64,000 nucleotides of DNA from Actinomadura nitritigenes (GCF_017573545.1 NZ_JAGEOK010000015.1:186001-250000), one strand, 5' to 3'; positions 49,671-58,141 are shown, counted from the stretch's first letter. Notes: generated by a model not told the origin, from the sequence alone. A program made the numbers and translations.

Positions 49671-50387
49671 TCAGGCCGCGGGGGCGGGCTCGCGGTTGAT
49701 GTGCCGCAGGAGCCGCTTGAAGCCCAGCACCGAGACGCCGACGCCCAGCGCGCCGAGCCCCGCGACGATGCTGGTGCGCAGCCACAGGTAGGTGCCGATC
49801 GACTCGTTGAACAGCATCCAGAGGCTGAGCGCGACGTTGACGAACAGCACCATCGACCAGAGCAGCGAGATCCGCAGGAAGAACTGGTGCACCTTGTCGT
49901 GCCGGAAGAACGCCTCGGGGATCGGCACCATGTCGCGGGCGAGCTTCATCGCCAGTGGCCGCCCGAGCGGGACGGACGCGAGGAAGGCCATGCTCACCAT
50001 CAGCGTGCCGAGCGTCGGCTGCAGGAAGTAGACCACGGCGCTGTGCGTGGCCGCCGCCAGGGCCGCCCGCACGGTCACGCCGACCGCGGCCAGCATCAGC
50101 ATCCCGGAGACGGGGTGCCCGCGCAGGTACCGGAAGATGATCCCCCCGTACACCCAGGCGACCGCTGCGGCGAGGGCGCCGTTCAGCCCCAGCAGCGCCA
50201 GGGCGGCGTAGAACACCGCGACGGGCGCCACCACCCCCTCGACGAAGCGCGGCAGCGCGTGCAGGAGCAGCGCCCGGATCCGCGGCAGTTCGAAGTGGTG
50301 CCCGCCGCCCTCGGCGACCACGGCCGCGGCCGTGGCGCCCGAGGGCCCGGCCGCCGAGACGGCCGGCGTCGTCGCTGGTGGGTTCAT
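49671..50387 (-). CDS. Multipass membrane protein (DUF3159/VC0807-like), unknown function
   Basis: 238 aa from ATG 50387; the frame is open to GTG 50459 and the start is uncertain because no ribosome binding site is clear. Six membrane helices: VAPVAVFYAALALLGL, AAVAWVYGGIIFRYL, GMLMLAAVGVTVRAAL, the central LGTLMVSMAFLASVPLGRPLAMKL, SLLWSMVLFVNVALSLWML and IVAGLGALGVGVSVLGF. The PLGRPLAMKLARDM motif is shared by VC0807-like proteins. No function known to me. Its promoter region faces the 3' end of the LysR gene, on the same strand. Confidence 0.75.
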   Translation of the reverse strand: MNPPATTPAVSAAGPSGATAAAVVAEGGGHHFELPRIRALLLHALPRFVEGVVAPVAVFYAALALLGLNGALAAAVAWVYGGIIFRYLRGHPVSGMLMLAAVGVTVRAALAAATHSAVVYFLQPTLGTLMVSMAFLASVPLGRPLAMKLARDMVPIPEAFFRHDKVHQFFLRISLLWSMVLFVNVALSLWMLFNESIGTYLWLRTSIVAGLGALGVGVSVLGFKRLLRHINREPAPAA

Positions 50388-50637
50388 CGAGTGCTGCGCT
50401 CCCCGATCGGTGTGCATGGACTGATGCATGGCCTGGGACGGCGTCACGATTCGCACCACCGTACGTGATGATCCGTGTGCGTCGTCCCGTTTTGACGAAC
50501 CTGGAGGCGTCCGTGTTCAGACCGTCCGCCGGATTGCTCTCTCATCAGCGACTTCCCACCACAGAGCGATCTATTGAGGTGATTTGTCTCTTAATTCGGA
50601 TTTGTCCCGCGCTTGGCCGAGCCGCGGCCGGAAGCGG

Positions 50638-51564
50638 TCAGAACTCCGGCGCGGCGGGCTGGGCCTCCCGGGCGGCGGCGTAGATCGCCCGCAGCGTCAC
50701 CGCCACCGACGGCCGCCGCACGCTCGCCCGCCGCGTCACCGCGTACACCTCCCTGGCCAGCCTGCATTCGGGGATCCGGCGGACGGCCACGCCCTGGTCG
50801 CCGGCGGCCAGGGCCAACGCGGGCACGGCGGTGATGCCGATCCCCCGCGCCACCAGGCTGAGAATCGTGTGCAGGCCCTCGAACTCCCAGGGGACGGGCC
50901 GGGCGCCCCCCACGGTGTCCAGCAGCCGCTCGACGGCCTGCCGGGACGGCTCGCCAGGGGGCGCCGCCATCCACGCCTCGTTCCGCAGCATCTGCAGCTC
51001 CACGGGGCGGTCCGGGTCCGACATCGGATGCCCGGCCGGGACGACCAGGACGAGCGGGTCGCGGCGCAGGTGGAAGAACTCCAGCACCGCCGGGGACTGG
51101 TCGGGGACCTTGCCCGTCCAGTCGTCGATCAGCGCGATGTCGACCTCGCCGTTCTGGACCTGGCGGATGCCGTCGCCCGGGCGGGTCTGCCGCAGCACGA
51201 AGGTCAGCCCGGGATGGTCGCCGAGGCTGTGCGCCAGCGCCGGCGCGAAGGCCACGGCGGCGGTCGGGAAGGCCGTGACCACCACCCGGCCCATGGGGGT
51301 GTCGGCCTGCGCGGACAGCTCCGCCTCCGCGGTCTCCACCAGGCTCAGGATCTCCTCGGCGCGCCCGGCGAGCCGCCGTCCGGCGTCGGTCAGCTCCGCG
51401 CTGCGGGCCGTCCGGTCCAGCAGCGGGACGTGCGCCTCCCGTTCCAGGGCGGCGAGCTGCTGGGAGACGGCCGACGGCGTGTAGCCGAGGGCGGCGGCGG
51501 TCGCGGCGATGCTCCCGCGGCGGGCGAATTCGGCGAGCAGCCGCAGGCGGCGCAGTTCCAGCAT
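50638..51564 (-). CDS. LysR-family regulator divergent from an aminotransferase gene
   Basis: 308 aa from ATG 51564. N-terminal HTH (residues 1-62: LRLLAEFARRGSIAATAAAL, TPSAVSQQLAALEREAHVPL) and a full substrate-binding domain (about 92-300). Actinobacterial LysR proteins of this type often activate or repress a divergent amino-acid gene. The T-N11-A dyad in the divergent region and the adjacent aminotransferase gene suggest regulation of that gene. Confidence 0.92.
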   Translation of the reverse strand: MLELRRLRLLAEFARRGSIAATAAALGYTPSAVSQQLAALEREAHVPLLDRTARSAELTDAGRRLAGRAEEILSLVETAEAELSAQADTPMGRVVVTAFPTAAVAFAPALAHSLGDHPGLTFVLRQTRPGDGIRQVQNGEVDIALIDDWTGKVPDQSPAVLEFFHLRRDPLVLVVPAGHPMSDPDRPVELQMLRNEAWMAAPPGEPSRQAVERLLDTVGGARPVPWEFEGLHTILSLVARGIGITAVPALALAAGDQGVAVRRIPECRLAREVYAVTRRASVRRPSVAVTLRAIYAAAREAQPAAPEF

Positions 51565-51607
51565 CAGCTCAGCTTACGGTCACCATCGCCGAGACTCGCT
51601 TGTGATG

Positions 51608-51628
51608 ATGCTGAATGCGGGAAAGCAT
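51608..51628. promoter_or_regulatory. LysR box in the lysR/aminotransferase divergent region
   Basis: ATGCT-N11-AGCAT, perfect 5-bp arms with the T-N11-A core expected for LysR proteins, 44 nt from the LysR start and 78 nt from the aminotransferase start. Confidence 0.6.
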
Positions 51629-51705
51629 GAAGCGAGCCCCGGCCGGGTCACTCAGGGGGATCTTTCCGACACCCACCGTTATTTCGCCATGCCTTTGGAG
51701 CGTCG

Positions 51706-53142
51706 ATGCATGCCCAGAACCCGCCCGCGCACGAACGCCCGGCCGGCCGCCCGACCAGTCCCTCCAGCCCCAGTCCCTCCGGCCCCCGTGTCTCCTCAGG
51801 CGCCTCCGTCCCGTCCACGGCGTCCGGCCCGGCCCGGCCCGTGTCGTTCGCGCCGCGCGCCGTCCCGCTGTCGCCGACGCTCGCGGTGAACGAGGCGCTC
51901 GCGCGCAAGCGCCGCGAAGGGGTGCGGGTGCTGCCGCTCGGTTTCGGCGAGGCCGGCATACCGATCCATCCCGCGCTGACCCGCGAGCTCGCCTCCGCCT
52001 CCGGCCGCGGCGGCTACGGTCCGGTGGCCGGGTCGGCCGCCCTCCGTGCGGCGGCGGCGGGGTACTGGGCGCGGCGCGGACTGCCGACCGATCCGTCCAC
52101 CGTCGTGTGCGGCCCCGGCAGCAAGCCGCTGCTGTTCGCGTTGCTGATGGCGATCGGCGGGGACGTGGTGGTGGCCGCGCCGAGCTGGGTGAGCTACGCG
52201 GCGCAGGCGCCGCTGGCCGGGGTGCGGCCGATCCGGGTGGCGACCCCGCCGGGCGAGGGCGGGGTGCCGAGTCCGGCGCTGCTCGCCGACGCGGTGGTGC
52301 GCGCGCGGGCCGCCGGGCGCACGGTCCGGGCGGTGATCGTCACGCTGCCGGACAACCCGACCGGCACGCTCGCCTCCGAGGAGACCGTCCGCCGGCTCTG
52401 CGCGGCGGCGCGCGACCTCGACCTCGTGATCGTCTCCGACGAGATCTACCGCGACCTGGTGCACGACCGCGGCCGCGCGGTGCCGAGCCCCGCCCGGTAC
52501 GCGCCGGAGCGGACCGTGGTGACGACCGCGCTGAGCAAGAGCCTGGCGGCCGGCGGCTGGCGGCTCGGGGTGGCGCGGCTGCCGGAGGGCCCGTTCGGCG
52601 CCGCGCTGCGCGCCGCCGTGCTCGGGATCGCCAGCGAGGTCTGGTCCAGCGCGCCGGCCCCGGTGCAGCACGCCGCCGCGTACGCGTTCGCCGAGCCGCC
52701 GGAGCTGGTCGAGCACGTCGACCGCAGCCGGCGGCTGCACGCGGCGGTCTGCCGGGCGGTCGCGGGCCGGTTCGCCGCGGCGGGCGCCCGGGTGCCGGCC
52801 CCGCAGGGCGCGTTCTACGTCTACCCCGACCTCGGCCCGCTCCGGGACGCGCTGCGCCGCGGGCACGGGGTGAACACGTCCGTGGAGCTGTCCGAACTGC
52901 TCCTGGAGCGCTACGGGGTGGGGGTGCTGCCCGGCAGTTCGTTCGGCGAGCCGCCCGTGGCGCTGCGCCTGCGGGTCGCGCCGAGCCTGCTGTACGGGGA
53001 GACCGACGAGCAGCGGCTCGCCGCGCTCGCCTCCCCCGATCCGGCGTCGCTGCCCTGGATCGCGGGCGGCCTGGACCGCCTTTCCGAGGTGCTCGCCGAT
53101 CTGCGGGAGAGCGCGCGGGCCGGGCAGGCGGCGCTCGCCTGA
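51706..53142 (+). CDS. PLP-dependent class I/II aminotransferase
   Basis: 478 aa from ATG 51706; the first 45 residues are Pro/Ser-rich and the conserved part begins near PRAVPLSPTLAVNEALA, so a later start is possible. Fold-type I signs: GRGGYGPVAGSAALR, VVCGPGSKPLLFAL, the PLP-phosphate area, LPDNPTGTLASEE, VSDEIYRDLVHDRG and the PLP lysine in TALSKSLAAGGWRLG; C-terminal Arg in ALRLRVAPSLL. Resembles aspartate/aromatic aminotransferases of group I-gamma. Substrate unknown. A 21-bp hairpin ends the transcript. Confidence 0.9.
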   Translation: MHAQNPPAHERPAGRPTSPSSPSPSGPRVSSGASVPSTASGPARPVSFAPRAVPLSPTLAVNEALARKRREGVRVLPLGFGEAGIPIHPALTRELASASGRGGYGPVAGSAALRAAAAGYWARRGLPTDPSTVVCGPGSKPLLFALLMAIGGDVVVAAPSWVSYAAQAPLAGVRPIRVATPPGEGGVPSPALLADAVVRARAAGRTVRAVIVTLPDNPTGTLASEETVRRLCAAARDLDLVIVSDEIYRDLVHDRGRAVPSPARYAPERTVVTTALSKSLAAGGWRLGVARLPEGPFGAALRAAVLGIASEVWSSAPAPVQHAAAYAFAEPPELVEHVDRSRRLHAAVCRAVAGRFAAAGARVPAPQGAFYVYPDLGPLRDALRRGHGVNTSVELSELLLERYGVGVLPGSSFGEPPVALRLRVAPSLLYGETDEQRLAALASPDPASLPWIAGGLDRLSEVLADLRESARAGQAALA

Positions 53143-53212
53143 CACGGTCCGCGTCCGCCTCGCGGAAGGGACGCGGACACAAAGGAAGAGTGCGGCGCGG
53201 GAACGTCGCGTG

Positions 53213-53260
53213 AACGCGGCGGGCGGGATGGCCAGGCTCGGCCATCCCGCCCGCCGCGTT
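53213..53260. terminator. Bidirectional terminator between aminotransferase and tRNA cluster
   Basis: Perfect 21-bp stem (53213-53233 with 53240-53260) and loop AGGCTC, 71 nt after the aminotransferase stop and 10 nt beyond the 3' end of the leftward tRNA-Ser. Confidence 0.9.
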
Positions 53261-53269
53261 CCCCCCGAA

Positions 53270-53357
53270 TGGCGGAGGGTAAGGGAGTCGAACCCCTTCG
53301 AGTTTCACCTCGACGTCAGTTTTCGAAACTGCTGCCTTACCGTTCGGCCAACCCTCC
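53270..53357 (-). tRNA. tRNA-Ser (anticodon CGA)
   Basis: 88 nt including a genomic CCA. Acceptor GGAGGGT pairs with ACCCTCC, discriminator G. The anticodon loop TTCGAAA gives CGA for codon UCG. The long variable arm (stem TCGAG/CTCGA) is the class II feature of serine tRNAs, and the T-loop is TTCGACT. One mismatched base pair closes the anticodon stem. Third and last in a leftward cluster of three tRNAs. Confidence 0.92.
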
Positions 53358-53398
53358 TCGCACGGGCGGGGGAGCGCCCGGCGGCGGCCGTGACCGCG

Positions 53399-53469
53399 TG
53401 GACCGGCAGGGAGTCGAACCCTGGTCACTTCCTTGCAAGAGAAGTGTGCTTCCGTTGCACCACAGGCCC
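53399..53469 (-). tRNA. tRNA-Ala-like (anticodon TGC), atypical
   Basis: 71 nt without genomic CCA. Acceptor GGGCCTG/CCGGTCC includes G3:U70, the main identity element for alanyl-tRNA synthetase, and discriminator A73. One acceptor pair is mismatched (U6 with C67). The D-arm GTGC-AACGGAA-GCAC, U8, U33 (loop CTTGCAA) and T-loop TTCGACT are normal in form, but the body differs from the usual bacterial tRNA-Ala (GCTCAGTTGG-type D-arm). Whether it is a working alanine tRNA is uncertain. Confidence 0.65.
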
Positions 53470-53484
53470 ATCGAGCGTGCTCAG

Positions 53485-53556
53485 CAGGGGCGGTAGGAGT
53501 CGAACCCACTTTCCGCCGGTTTTGGGGACCGGCCGCCTATCCGGTGGCTCACCCCT
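53485..53556 (-). tRNA. tRNA-Trp-like (anticodon CCA) with aberrant positions 8 and 33
   Basis: 72 nt. Acceptor AGGGGTG/CGCCCCT and discriminator G73 fit tryptophan tRNA. The anticodon stem CCGGT/ACCGG encloses loop CCCCAAA, so the anticodon is CCA but position 33 is C instead of the nearly universal U. Position 8 is A instead of U and the D-stem is only 3 bp. T-arm GTGGG-TTCGACT-CCTAC is good. Could be a degenerate or special-purpose tRNA; a normal tRNA-Trp must exist elsewhere in the genome if this one is not used. Confidence 0.6.
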
Positions 53557-53880
53557 TCGCACTTCCGTCCGACATGTTCGATCATGCGCCTTTTCGCGTC
53601 CGCGGGCAAAGCATTTATCGGCGAACGGCGCCCGGCCGGCGGTGCCGCGCCCGGGCGCGGTAAGTGGCGGTCCGGGCACGGAGAGGAACGATCAATATGC
53701 GCCCGTACGGCACGTATAAGCGTGGTGTAAGGTCCAACGACGCACGGGGCGAACACCGCGAACCCGCCCGCTGGCAGGGACGGCAGGCCGAGGACTTCCT
53801 GCAGGGCGCACCCGTGGTGAAACCCATGAGAAGCGTGACATCACGTTATGTGATGAAAGAAGAAGGCGAGGGGGCCCGCC
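53557..53880. other. 324-nt region between the tRNA cluster and the 190-aa gene
   Basis: No convincing gene. It must contain the promoter of the leftward tRNAs and, near 53700-53740, AT-richer sequence (TATAAGCG, TGTAAGGT) that may be the promoter of the rightward gene, followed by the CATCAC/GTGATG dyad. Confidence 0.5.
53839..53855. promoter_or_regulatory. Inverted repeat CATCAC-N5-GTGATG upstream of the 190-aa gene
   Basis: Perfect 6-bp arms with spacer GTTAT, ending 25 nt before the ATG. AT-richer than its surroundings; size and symmetry fit a GntR- or TetR-type operator, but no regulator gene is adjacent. Confidence 0.45.
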
Positions 53881-54453
53881 ATGAGGCACGCACGGGACGG
53901 GGCTGCCGCCGCGATGAGCGCGGCCTCGAGGATTCTCGTCGCCCGGGGCAAGAACGAGCCCCAGGAGATGGAGAACCCCGACGTCGCCTGGGGGCAGCGC
54001 GCGCGTGACGGCGTGTGGGTGCCGACCAAGGACGGGCAGCGCATCCACCTCGGCATCGACGTGGCGGCGGCCGACACGGTCGCCCATGTGCTGCGGCCCA
54101 GCCTGCGGGTGTTCGTCGGCGTGGACGTCGACACCGACATCGTGGCGCAGACGACCGACAACGGCGTGCGGCTGCTCACGGTCATCCACGGCCCCGACGC
54201 CCCCTCGGAGTTCCGCTTCCCGGTGTCGCTCGCCGACGGCCTGGCGCTGGAGGCGATGCCGTCCGGCGGCTATGACGTCGTCCACCTGCGTTACGGCGCG
54301 ACCGTGGGGCGGCTCTACAACCCGTGGGCCAGCGACTCGATGTTCCGCCAGGTGAAGGCGGACTACACGCTGGAGGGGTCGGCCGTCACCATGCGCGTGC
54401 AGCACTCGGACGCCTACTACCCGGTCGTGGCGGACCCCCACTACGCCCGCTGA
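53881..54453 (+). CDS. Unrecognised 190-aa protein with a wall-protein-like beta segment
   Basis: From ATG 53881 with GAGGGGG 7 nt upstream. No signal peptide, membrane helix or known motif. From about residue 45 it is rich in predicted beta strands (VWVPTKDGQRIHLGID, VRLLTVIHGPD, EFRFPVSLADGLALEAM) and ends in DAYYPVVADPHYAR. YPV-x-x-DP segments are common in actinomycete wall-associated and toxin-delivery proteins, so it may be a stand-alone relative of such a domain. Stands alone between tRNAs and a convergent antiporter gene. Function not known. Confidence 0.75.
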   Translation: MRHARDGAAAAMSAASRILVARGKNEPQEMENPDVAWGQRARDGVWVPTKDGQRIHLGIDVAAADTVAHVLRPSLRVFVGVDVDTDIVAQTTDNGVRLLTVIHGPDAPSEFRFPVSLADGLALEAMPSGGYDVVHLRYGATVGRLYNPWASDSMFRQVKADYTLEGSAVTMRVQHSDAYYPVVADPHYAR

Positions 54454-54467
54454 GGCCGTGAGGCCCC

Positions 54468-56045
54468 CTAGGAGCGGCTGCGGCGGATGACGACGGGGTC
54501 CTCGAAGTCGAGCTCGCGGCTGATCTGGCGGAGCGTGCCGGCGCCGATCCTGCCCTTGCGGTAGAGCGCGGTCAGCTTCGCGCGCTGCGCCCTGACCAGC
54601 TCGGCGCGCACCCTGCGGCTGTTGGGCGGCGGCGCCTCGGTGCCGGCCTCCTCCTCGTCCATGAGGTAGCGGACGCGCTCCAGCCGCAGCTCCAGCATCT
54701 GCCGGAACGCCTCGGCGGTCTGGTCGTCGACCTGCTCGTCATCGGCGAGCTCGTCCAGCTTGGTCAGGGCGGCCTGCAGCCCGGCCCGGCGGGCCGTCAT
54801 CACCTCCAGCCGGCGCTTGTCGGACTCGATCAGCCCGAGGCCGCGCAGCAGCGGCGGCAGCAGGGGCGCCTGCCCGACCAGGGTGATCAGCACGACGAGG
54901 GCGGTGAGCAGCACCAGCACGCCCCGGTCGGGGCCGACCGCGGCCGGCAGCGACAGCGCGATCGCCAGCGAGATCGCCCCGCGCATCCCGCCGAGGCCGA
55001 TCACCAGCCGCTGCCGCCACCCGAGGCCCTCCTGGCTCCGCCGGCCGCCCGGCAGCAGCCCGGCGAGCGGGCCGTTGCCGAGCTCCCAGGCGAGCCGTAC
55101 GCCGATGACGACGGCCGACACCGCGAGGGTGGTCAGCAGCACCTCGTGCCAGGTGTGCCCGCCCGGCTGCCGGATGATCTCCCGGATCTCCAGGCCGAGC
55201 AGGACGAACAGCGCCGACTCCAGCAGGAACGTCAGGATCCGCCAGAACGTGTCGCCGGCGAGCCGGGACGCGGGCTGCAGCACGCCCTCTCCGTGGGTGC
55301 CGATGGAGAAGCCCGCCACGACCGTCGCCAGCACCCCGGACGCGCCGAAGTTCTCCGCCGGGACGAACGCCGCGTACGGGGTGACCAGCGACACGATCAC
55401 CTGGCTGATGGGGTCCTGGATGCGGCGCCGGATCCGGCGGATCACCACGCCCAGCACCAGCCCGTAGGCGACGCCGCCGAGCACCACCTGGACGAGCCGG
55501 ACGGCGCCGTGCGCGGGCGCGAACCCGACGCCGATCGCCTCGATGGCGAGCCCGAAGATCGTCAGGGCGACGCCGTCGTTGATCAGGCTCTCGCCCTCCA
55601 GGATGGTGACGAGCCGGGCGGGCGCGCCGAGCCGCTGCAGCACCGCCGTCGCGGCGACCGCGTCGGTGGGGGCGACCGCGGCGCCGAACGCCAGCGCGGC
55701 GGCCCAGCCGAGGCCGGGCAGGAGCGCGTGCACGGTGGCGGCGACGGCCCCGGTGGTGACGGTGGTCAGCCCGAACGCCAGCGTGACGATCGGCACGGCG
55801 TCGGCGCGGGCCTCGCGCGGGGCGGTGAAGAACGCGGCGTGGTACACGAGCGGCGGCAGGAAGCCCATCAGCACCAGGTCGGGCGGGGCGACGACGGCGG
55901 GCAGCCCCGGCACGAACCCGGCCCCCATCCCGAGCAGCACGAGGAGGATGGCGTCCGGCAGGCGCAGCCGCCCGGACAGCGCCCGGGCCGCCAGCACCAC
56001 GACGGCGACGACCAGGAAGACGATGAACAGCCGGTCCCCCTCCAC
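54468..56045 (-). CDS. CPA1-family Na+/H+ antiporter (first of two)
   Basis: 525 aa from GTG 56045 (AGAGG upstream); an upstream ATG at 56117 would add a low-complexity tail. Twelve or so membrane helices with AVAPTDAVAATAVLQRLG and EGESLINDGVALTIFG, the ion-binding region of NhaP/NhaG-type antiporters, then GGMRGAISLAIALSLP. The C-terminal 120 residues form a soluble tail with coiled-coil character (LRGLGLIESDKRRLEVMTARR onward). Exchanges cytoplasmic Na+ or K+ for H+. A distant paralogue is at 62.1-63.7 kb. Confidence 0.92.
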   Translation of the reverse strand: MEGDRLFIVFLVVAVVVLAARALSGRLRLPDAILLVLLGMGAGFVPGLPAVVAPPDLVLMGFLPPLVYHAAFFTAPREARADAVPIVTLAFGLTTVTTGAVAATVHALLPGLGWAAALAFGAAVAPTDAVAATAVLQRLGAPARLVTILEGESLINDGVALTIFGLAIEAIGVGFAPAHGAVRLVQVVLGGVAYGLVLGVVIRRIRRRIQDPISQVIVSLVTPYAAFVPAENFGASGVLATVVAGFSIGTHGEGVLQPASRLAGDTFWRILTFLLESALFVLLGLEIREIIRQPGGHTWHEVLLTTLAVSAVVIGVRLAWELGNGPLAGLLPGGRRSQEGLGWRQRLVIGLGGMRGAISLAIALSLPAAVGPDRGVLVLLTALVVLITLVGQAPLLPPLLRGLGLIESDKRRLEVMTARRAGLQAALTKLDELADDEQVDDQTAEAFRQMLELRLERVRYLMDEEEAGTEAPPPNSRRVRAELVRAQRAKLTALYRKGRIGAGTLRQISRELDFEDPVVIRRSRS

Positions 56046-56275
56046 GCCGTGATCCTCTCCGGATCGCGGCGCGGTACGCGCCGCGGCGGGACCGCGTCCG
56101 GCGCCGGGGCCCGACATGGAACGTTCCCGCAGGCAGTGGGGCCGGAACCGGCGGCGCCGTGCCGGCAGGGTCGGCGTAAACGGAGGCGTCGGGCGTCATA
56201 TGGTGGGGGCCGGGCCGCGTTCCGGCCCCGGCGGCGCTGCCGGGCGCACGACCGTCCTGCCCTCGTCGGGGCGGT

Positions 56276-56293
56276 CTGGGGGTCGCCCCCCAG
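56276..56293. repeat. Short hairpin upstream of the CGNR-protein gene
   Basis: CTGGGGG-TCGC-CCCCCAG, 7-bp stem, 39 nt before the GTG start. Nearly the same design as the hairpin at 35785-35805 (CCAGGGGG-TCGTC-CCCCCTGG); possibly a dispersed small repeat or a leftover terminator. Confidence 0.4.
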
Positions 56294-56331
56294 GAGCAGT
56301 ACGACCCCGGTCCCCCGAGACTGGAGCCACA

Positions 56332-56889
56332 GTGATCTTCACTCATGACACCGAGCACGCCCTCGCCGTCGTCGTCGACCTGATCAACACCGGCGCCGCC
56401 GCGTCCGGCACCGAGGAGCTCGGCGGGCTGCCGGGGCTGCGCGCGTTCGTCGGGCGCAGCGCCTTCAGCGACGTCGGCGAGCTGGCCGAGGCGGACCTGG
56501 CCCGGGTGCTGGAGCTGCGCGACCGGTTCCACGCGGTGTTCCAGACCGGCGACGTGCCCACCGCGGTCCGGCTGATCAACGAGATCGTCGGCGAGGTCCG
56601 CACCACGCCGCACCTCACCGACCACGACGGCTACGACTGGCACGTGCACTTCTTCGCGCCGGGCGCGCCGGTGGGCGAGCACCTGGCGGCCGACTGCGGG
56701 ATGGCGCTGGCGTACGTGGTGGCGGCCGGCGAGCTGGACCGGCTGCGCACCTGCGAGGCCCCCGACTGCTCGCGCGTGCTGGTGGACCTGTCGCGCAACC
56801 GCTGCCGCCGCTACTGCGACAGCCGGACGTGCGGCAACCGCATGCACGTCGCCGCCTACCGGGCCCGCCAGCGCGAAGCGGCGCTGTGA
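56332..56889 (+). CDS. CGNR zinc-finger/ABATE-domain protein (putative stress-response regulator)
   Basis: 185 aa from GTG 56332 with CTGGAG upstream. An N-terminal ABATE-like helical domain (about residues 1-130, starting DTEHALAVVVDLINT) is followed by a CGNR zinc finger: C-x4-C in CEAPDCSRVLVDLSRNRCRRYC, ending CGNRMHVAAYRARQRE. Actinobacterial members are thought to be transcription factors. Target genes unknown. Confidence 0.9.
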   Translation: MIFTHDTEHALAVVVDLINTGAAASGTEELGGLPGLRAFVGRSAFSDVGELAEADLARVLELRDRFHAVFQTGDVPTAVRLINEIVGEVRTTPHLTDHDGYDWHVHFFAPGAPVGEHLAADCGMALAYVVAAGELDRLRTCEAPDCSRVLVDLSRNRCRRYCDSRTCGNRMHVAAYRARQREAAL

Positions 56890-56974
56890 TCTCGCAATCC
56901 CGGCCCAGCAGGCTCGCCTGGCGGCTCGCCCGCTGACCGTGCTTGGGCGAGCGCGACCTCGCTTCGCGAGCTTC

Positions 56975-57010
56975 CCGGTGGGGGCTCGCCTTCGGCTTCG
57001 CCCCCACCGG
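56975..57010. terminator. Hairpin between the CGNR-protein gene and folP2
   Basis: CCGGTGGGGGC (56975-56985) pairs with GCCCCCACCGG (57000-57010), 11 bp, 14-nt loop; between convergent genes, so likely a two-way terminator. Confidence 0.7.
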
Positions 57011-57076
57011 TCAGATAGCGCGCTCGCGCGGTGGCCGGGACCGTCGCGCTCACGCGGAAACCGTTCGTCCGGTCGC

Positions 57077-57919
57077 CTACTCGGGGGCGACGGCGGCCAC
57101 GGCGTCCAGGGCTCGGCGGGCGGCGGCCACGTCGTGGACGCGGAAGACGCGGGCCCCCAGCAGCGCCGAGACGCCGAGCACGGCCATGGTGCCGACGCCG
57201 CGCTTGTCGACGGGACGGCCGAGGGCCTCCCCGATGAAGTCCTTGTTGGACACCGCGACCAGTACCGGCCAGCCGGTCGCGGTCAGTTCCCCGAGCCGCC
57301 GGGTGATCTCCAGCGAGTGCCGGGTGTTCTTGCCGAAGTCGTGCGCGGGGTCGATGAGGATCGCCTCCCGCGCCACCCCGAGCGCGACCGCCCGCTCGGC
57401 CTCGGCGGTGACGTGCCCGATCACGTCCGCGACCACGTCGTCGTACCCGATCCGGTGCGGCCGGGTGCGCGGGTCGAGACCGCCGGCGTGCGCGCAGACC
57501 AGCCCGACGCCGTGCGCGGCGGCGACCTCCGCCAGCGCCGGGTCCGGACCGCCCCAGGTGTCGTTCAGCAGGTCGGCGCCCGCCTCGGCGACGGCCGCGC
57601 CGACCTCCGCCCGCCAGGTGTCGACGCTGATCACCACGCCAGGGTGCCGGTCCCGGACGGCGGCGACCAGGTCCACCACCCGGCGCAGCTCCTCGGCGAC
57701 CCCGACGTCCTCGCCGGGGCCGGCCTTGACGCCGCCGATGTCGATGATGTCGGCGCCGTCCGCGACGGCGCGGTCCACCGCCTCCAGCGCGGCCCCGAAG
57801 CCGTAGGTGGCGCCCTTGTCGAAGAACGAGTCGGGCGTCCGGTTCACCACGGCCATGATCGCGTGGCGGCCGAGGTCGCGCCCGTTCAGCCGCAGCGGCG
57901 CGGCGTCCGGAGAGGTCAT
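57077..57919 (-). CDS. folP: FolP2-type dihydropteroate synthase paralogue
   Basis: 280 aa from ATG 57919 (GTG codons 9-12 nt earlier are alternatives). Dihydropteroate synthase TIM barrel: AVVNRTPDSFFDKGATY, ISVDTWRAEVGAAVAEAGA, LLNDTWGG, ILIDPAHDFGKNT and VLVAVSNKDFIGEALGR. The pterin/pABA loop, normally DVGGxSTRPG, reads DIGGVKAGPG: the S-T-R is missing. This is the signature of FolP2 of mycobacteria and other actinobacteria, which from memory lacks dihydropteroate synthase activity. True function unknown; the gmd gene is divergent. Confidence 0.88.
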   Translation of the reverse strand: MTSPDAAPLRLNGRDLGRHAIMAVVNRTPDSFFDKGATYGFGAALEAVDRAVADGADIIDIGGVKAGPGEDVGVAEELRRVVDLVAAVRDRHPGVVISVDTWRAEVGAAVAEAGADLLNDTWGGPDPALAEVAAAHGVGLVCAHAGGLDPRTRPHRIGYDDVVADVIGHVTAEAERAVALGVAREAILIDPAHDFGKNTRHSLEITRRLGELTATGWPVLVAVSNKDFIGEALGRPVDKRGVGTMAVLGVSALLGARVFRVHDVAAARRALDAVAAVAPE

Positions 57920-58141
57920 GATGCCCACCACCGTGGCACACGCGGGGGCCCGCACGCCACGCGCCGCGGCGCCCGGCGGGGCCGCCCCGGCCGGCCGGCC
58001 GGGGCCGGGACACCGAACCTGAAGCAAATTCGGTTCAAACGGCGCCCTCCCTCGTCAGCATCCCCGCCGGGTCGCTAACCTCATATTTCACGCTCGCCCG
58101 GGTTCGCCCCGCGGTGGGTCCCGCGTCGCACCGATCAGCCC

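Noticed and set aside
53485..53556. Reading the third tRNA as a CCCC four-base-anticodon suppressor
   Set aside because: Possible only if the loop is widened to 9 nt by breaking a U-A pair; acceptor, discriminator G73 and the CCA position match tRNA-Trp better.
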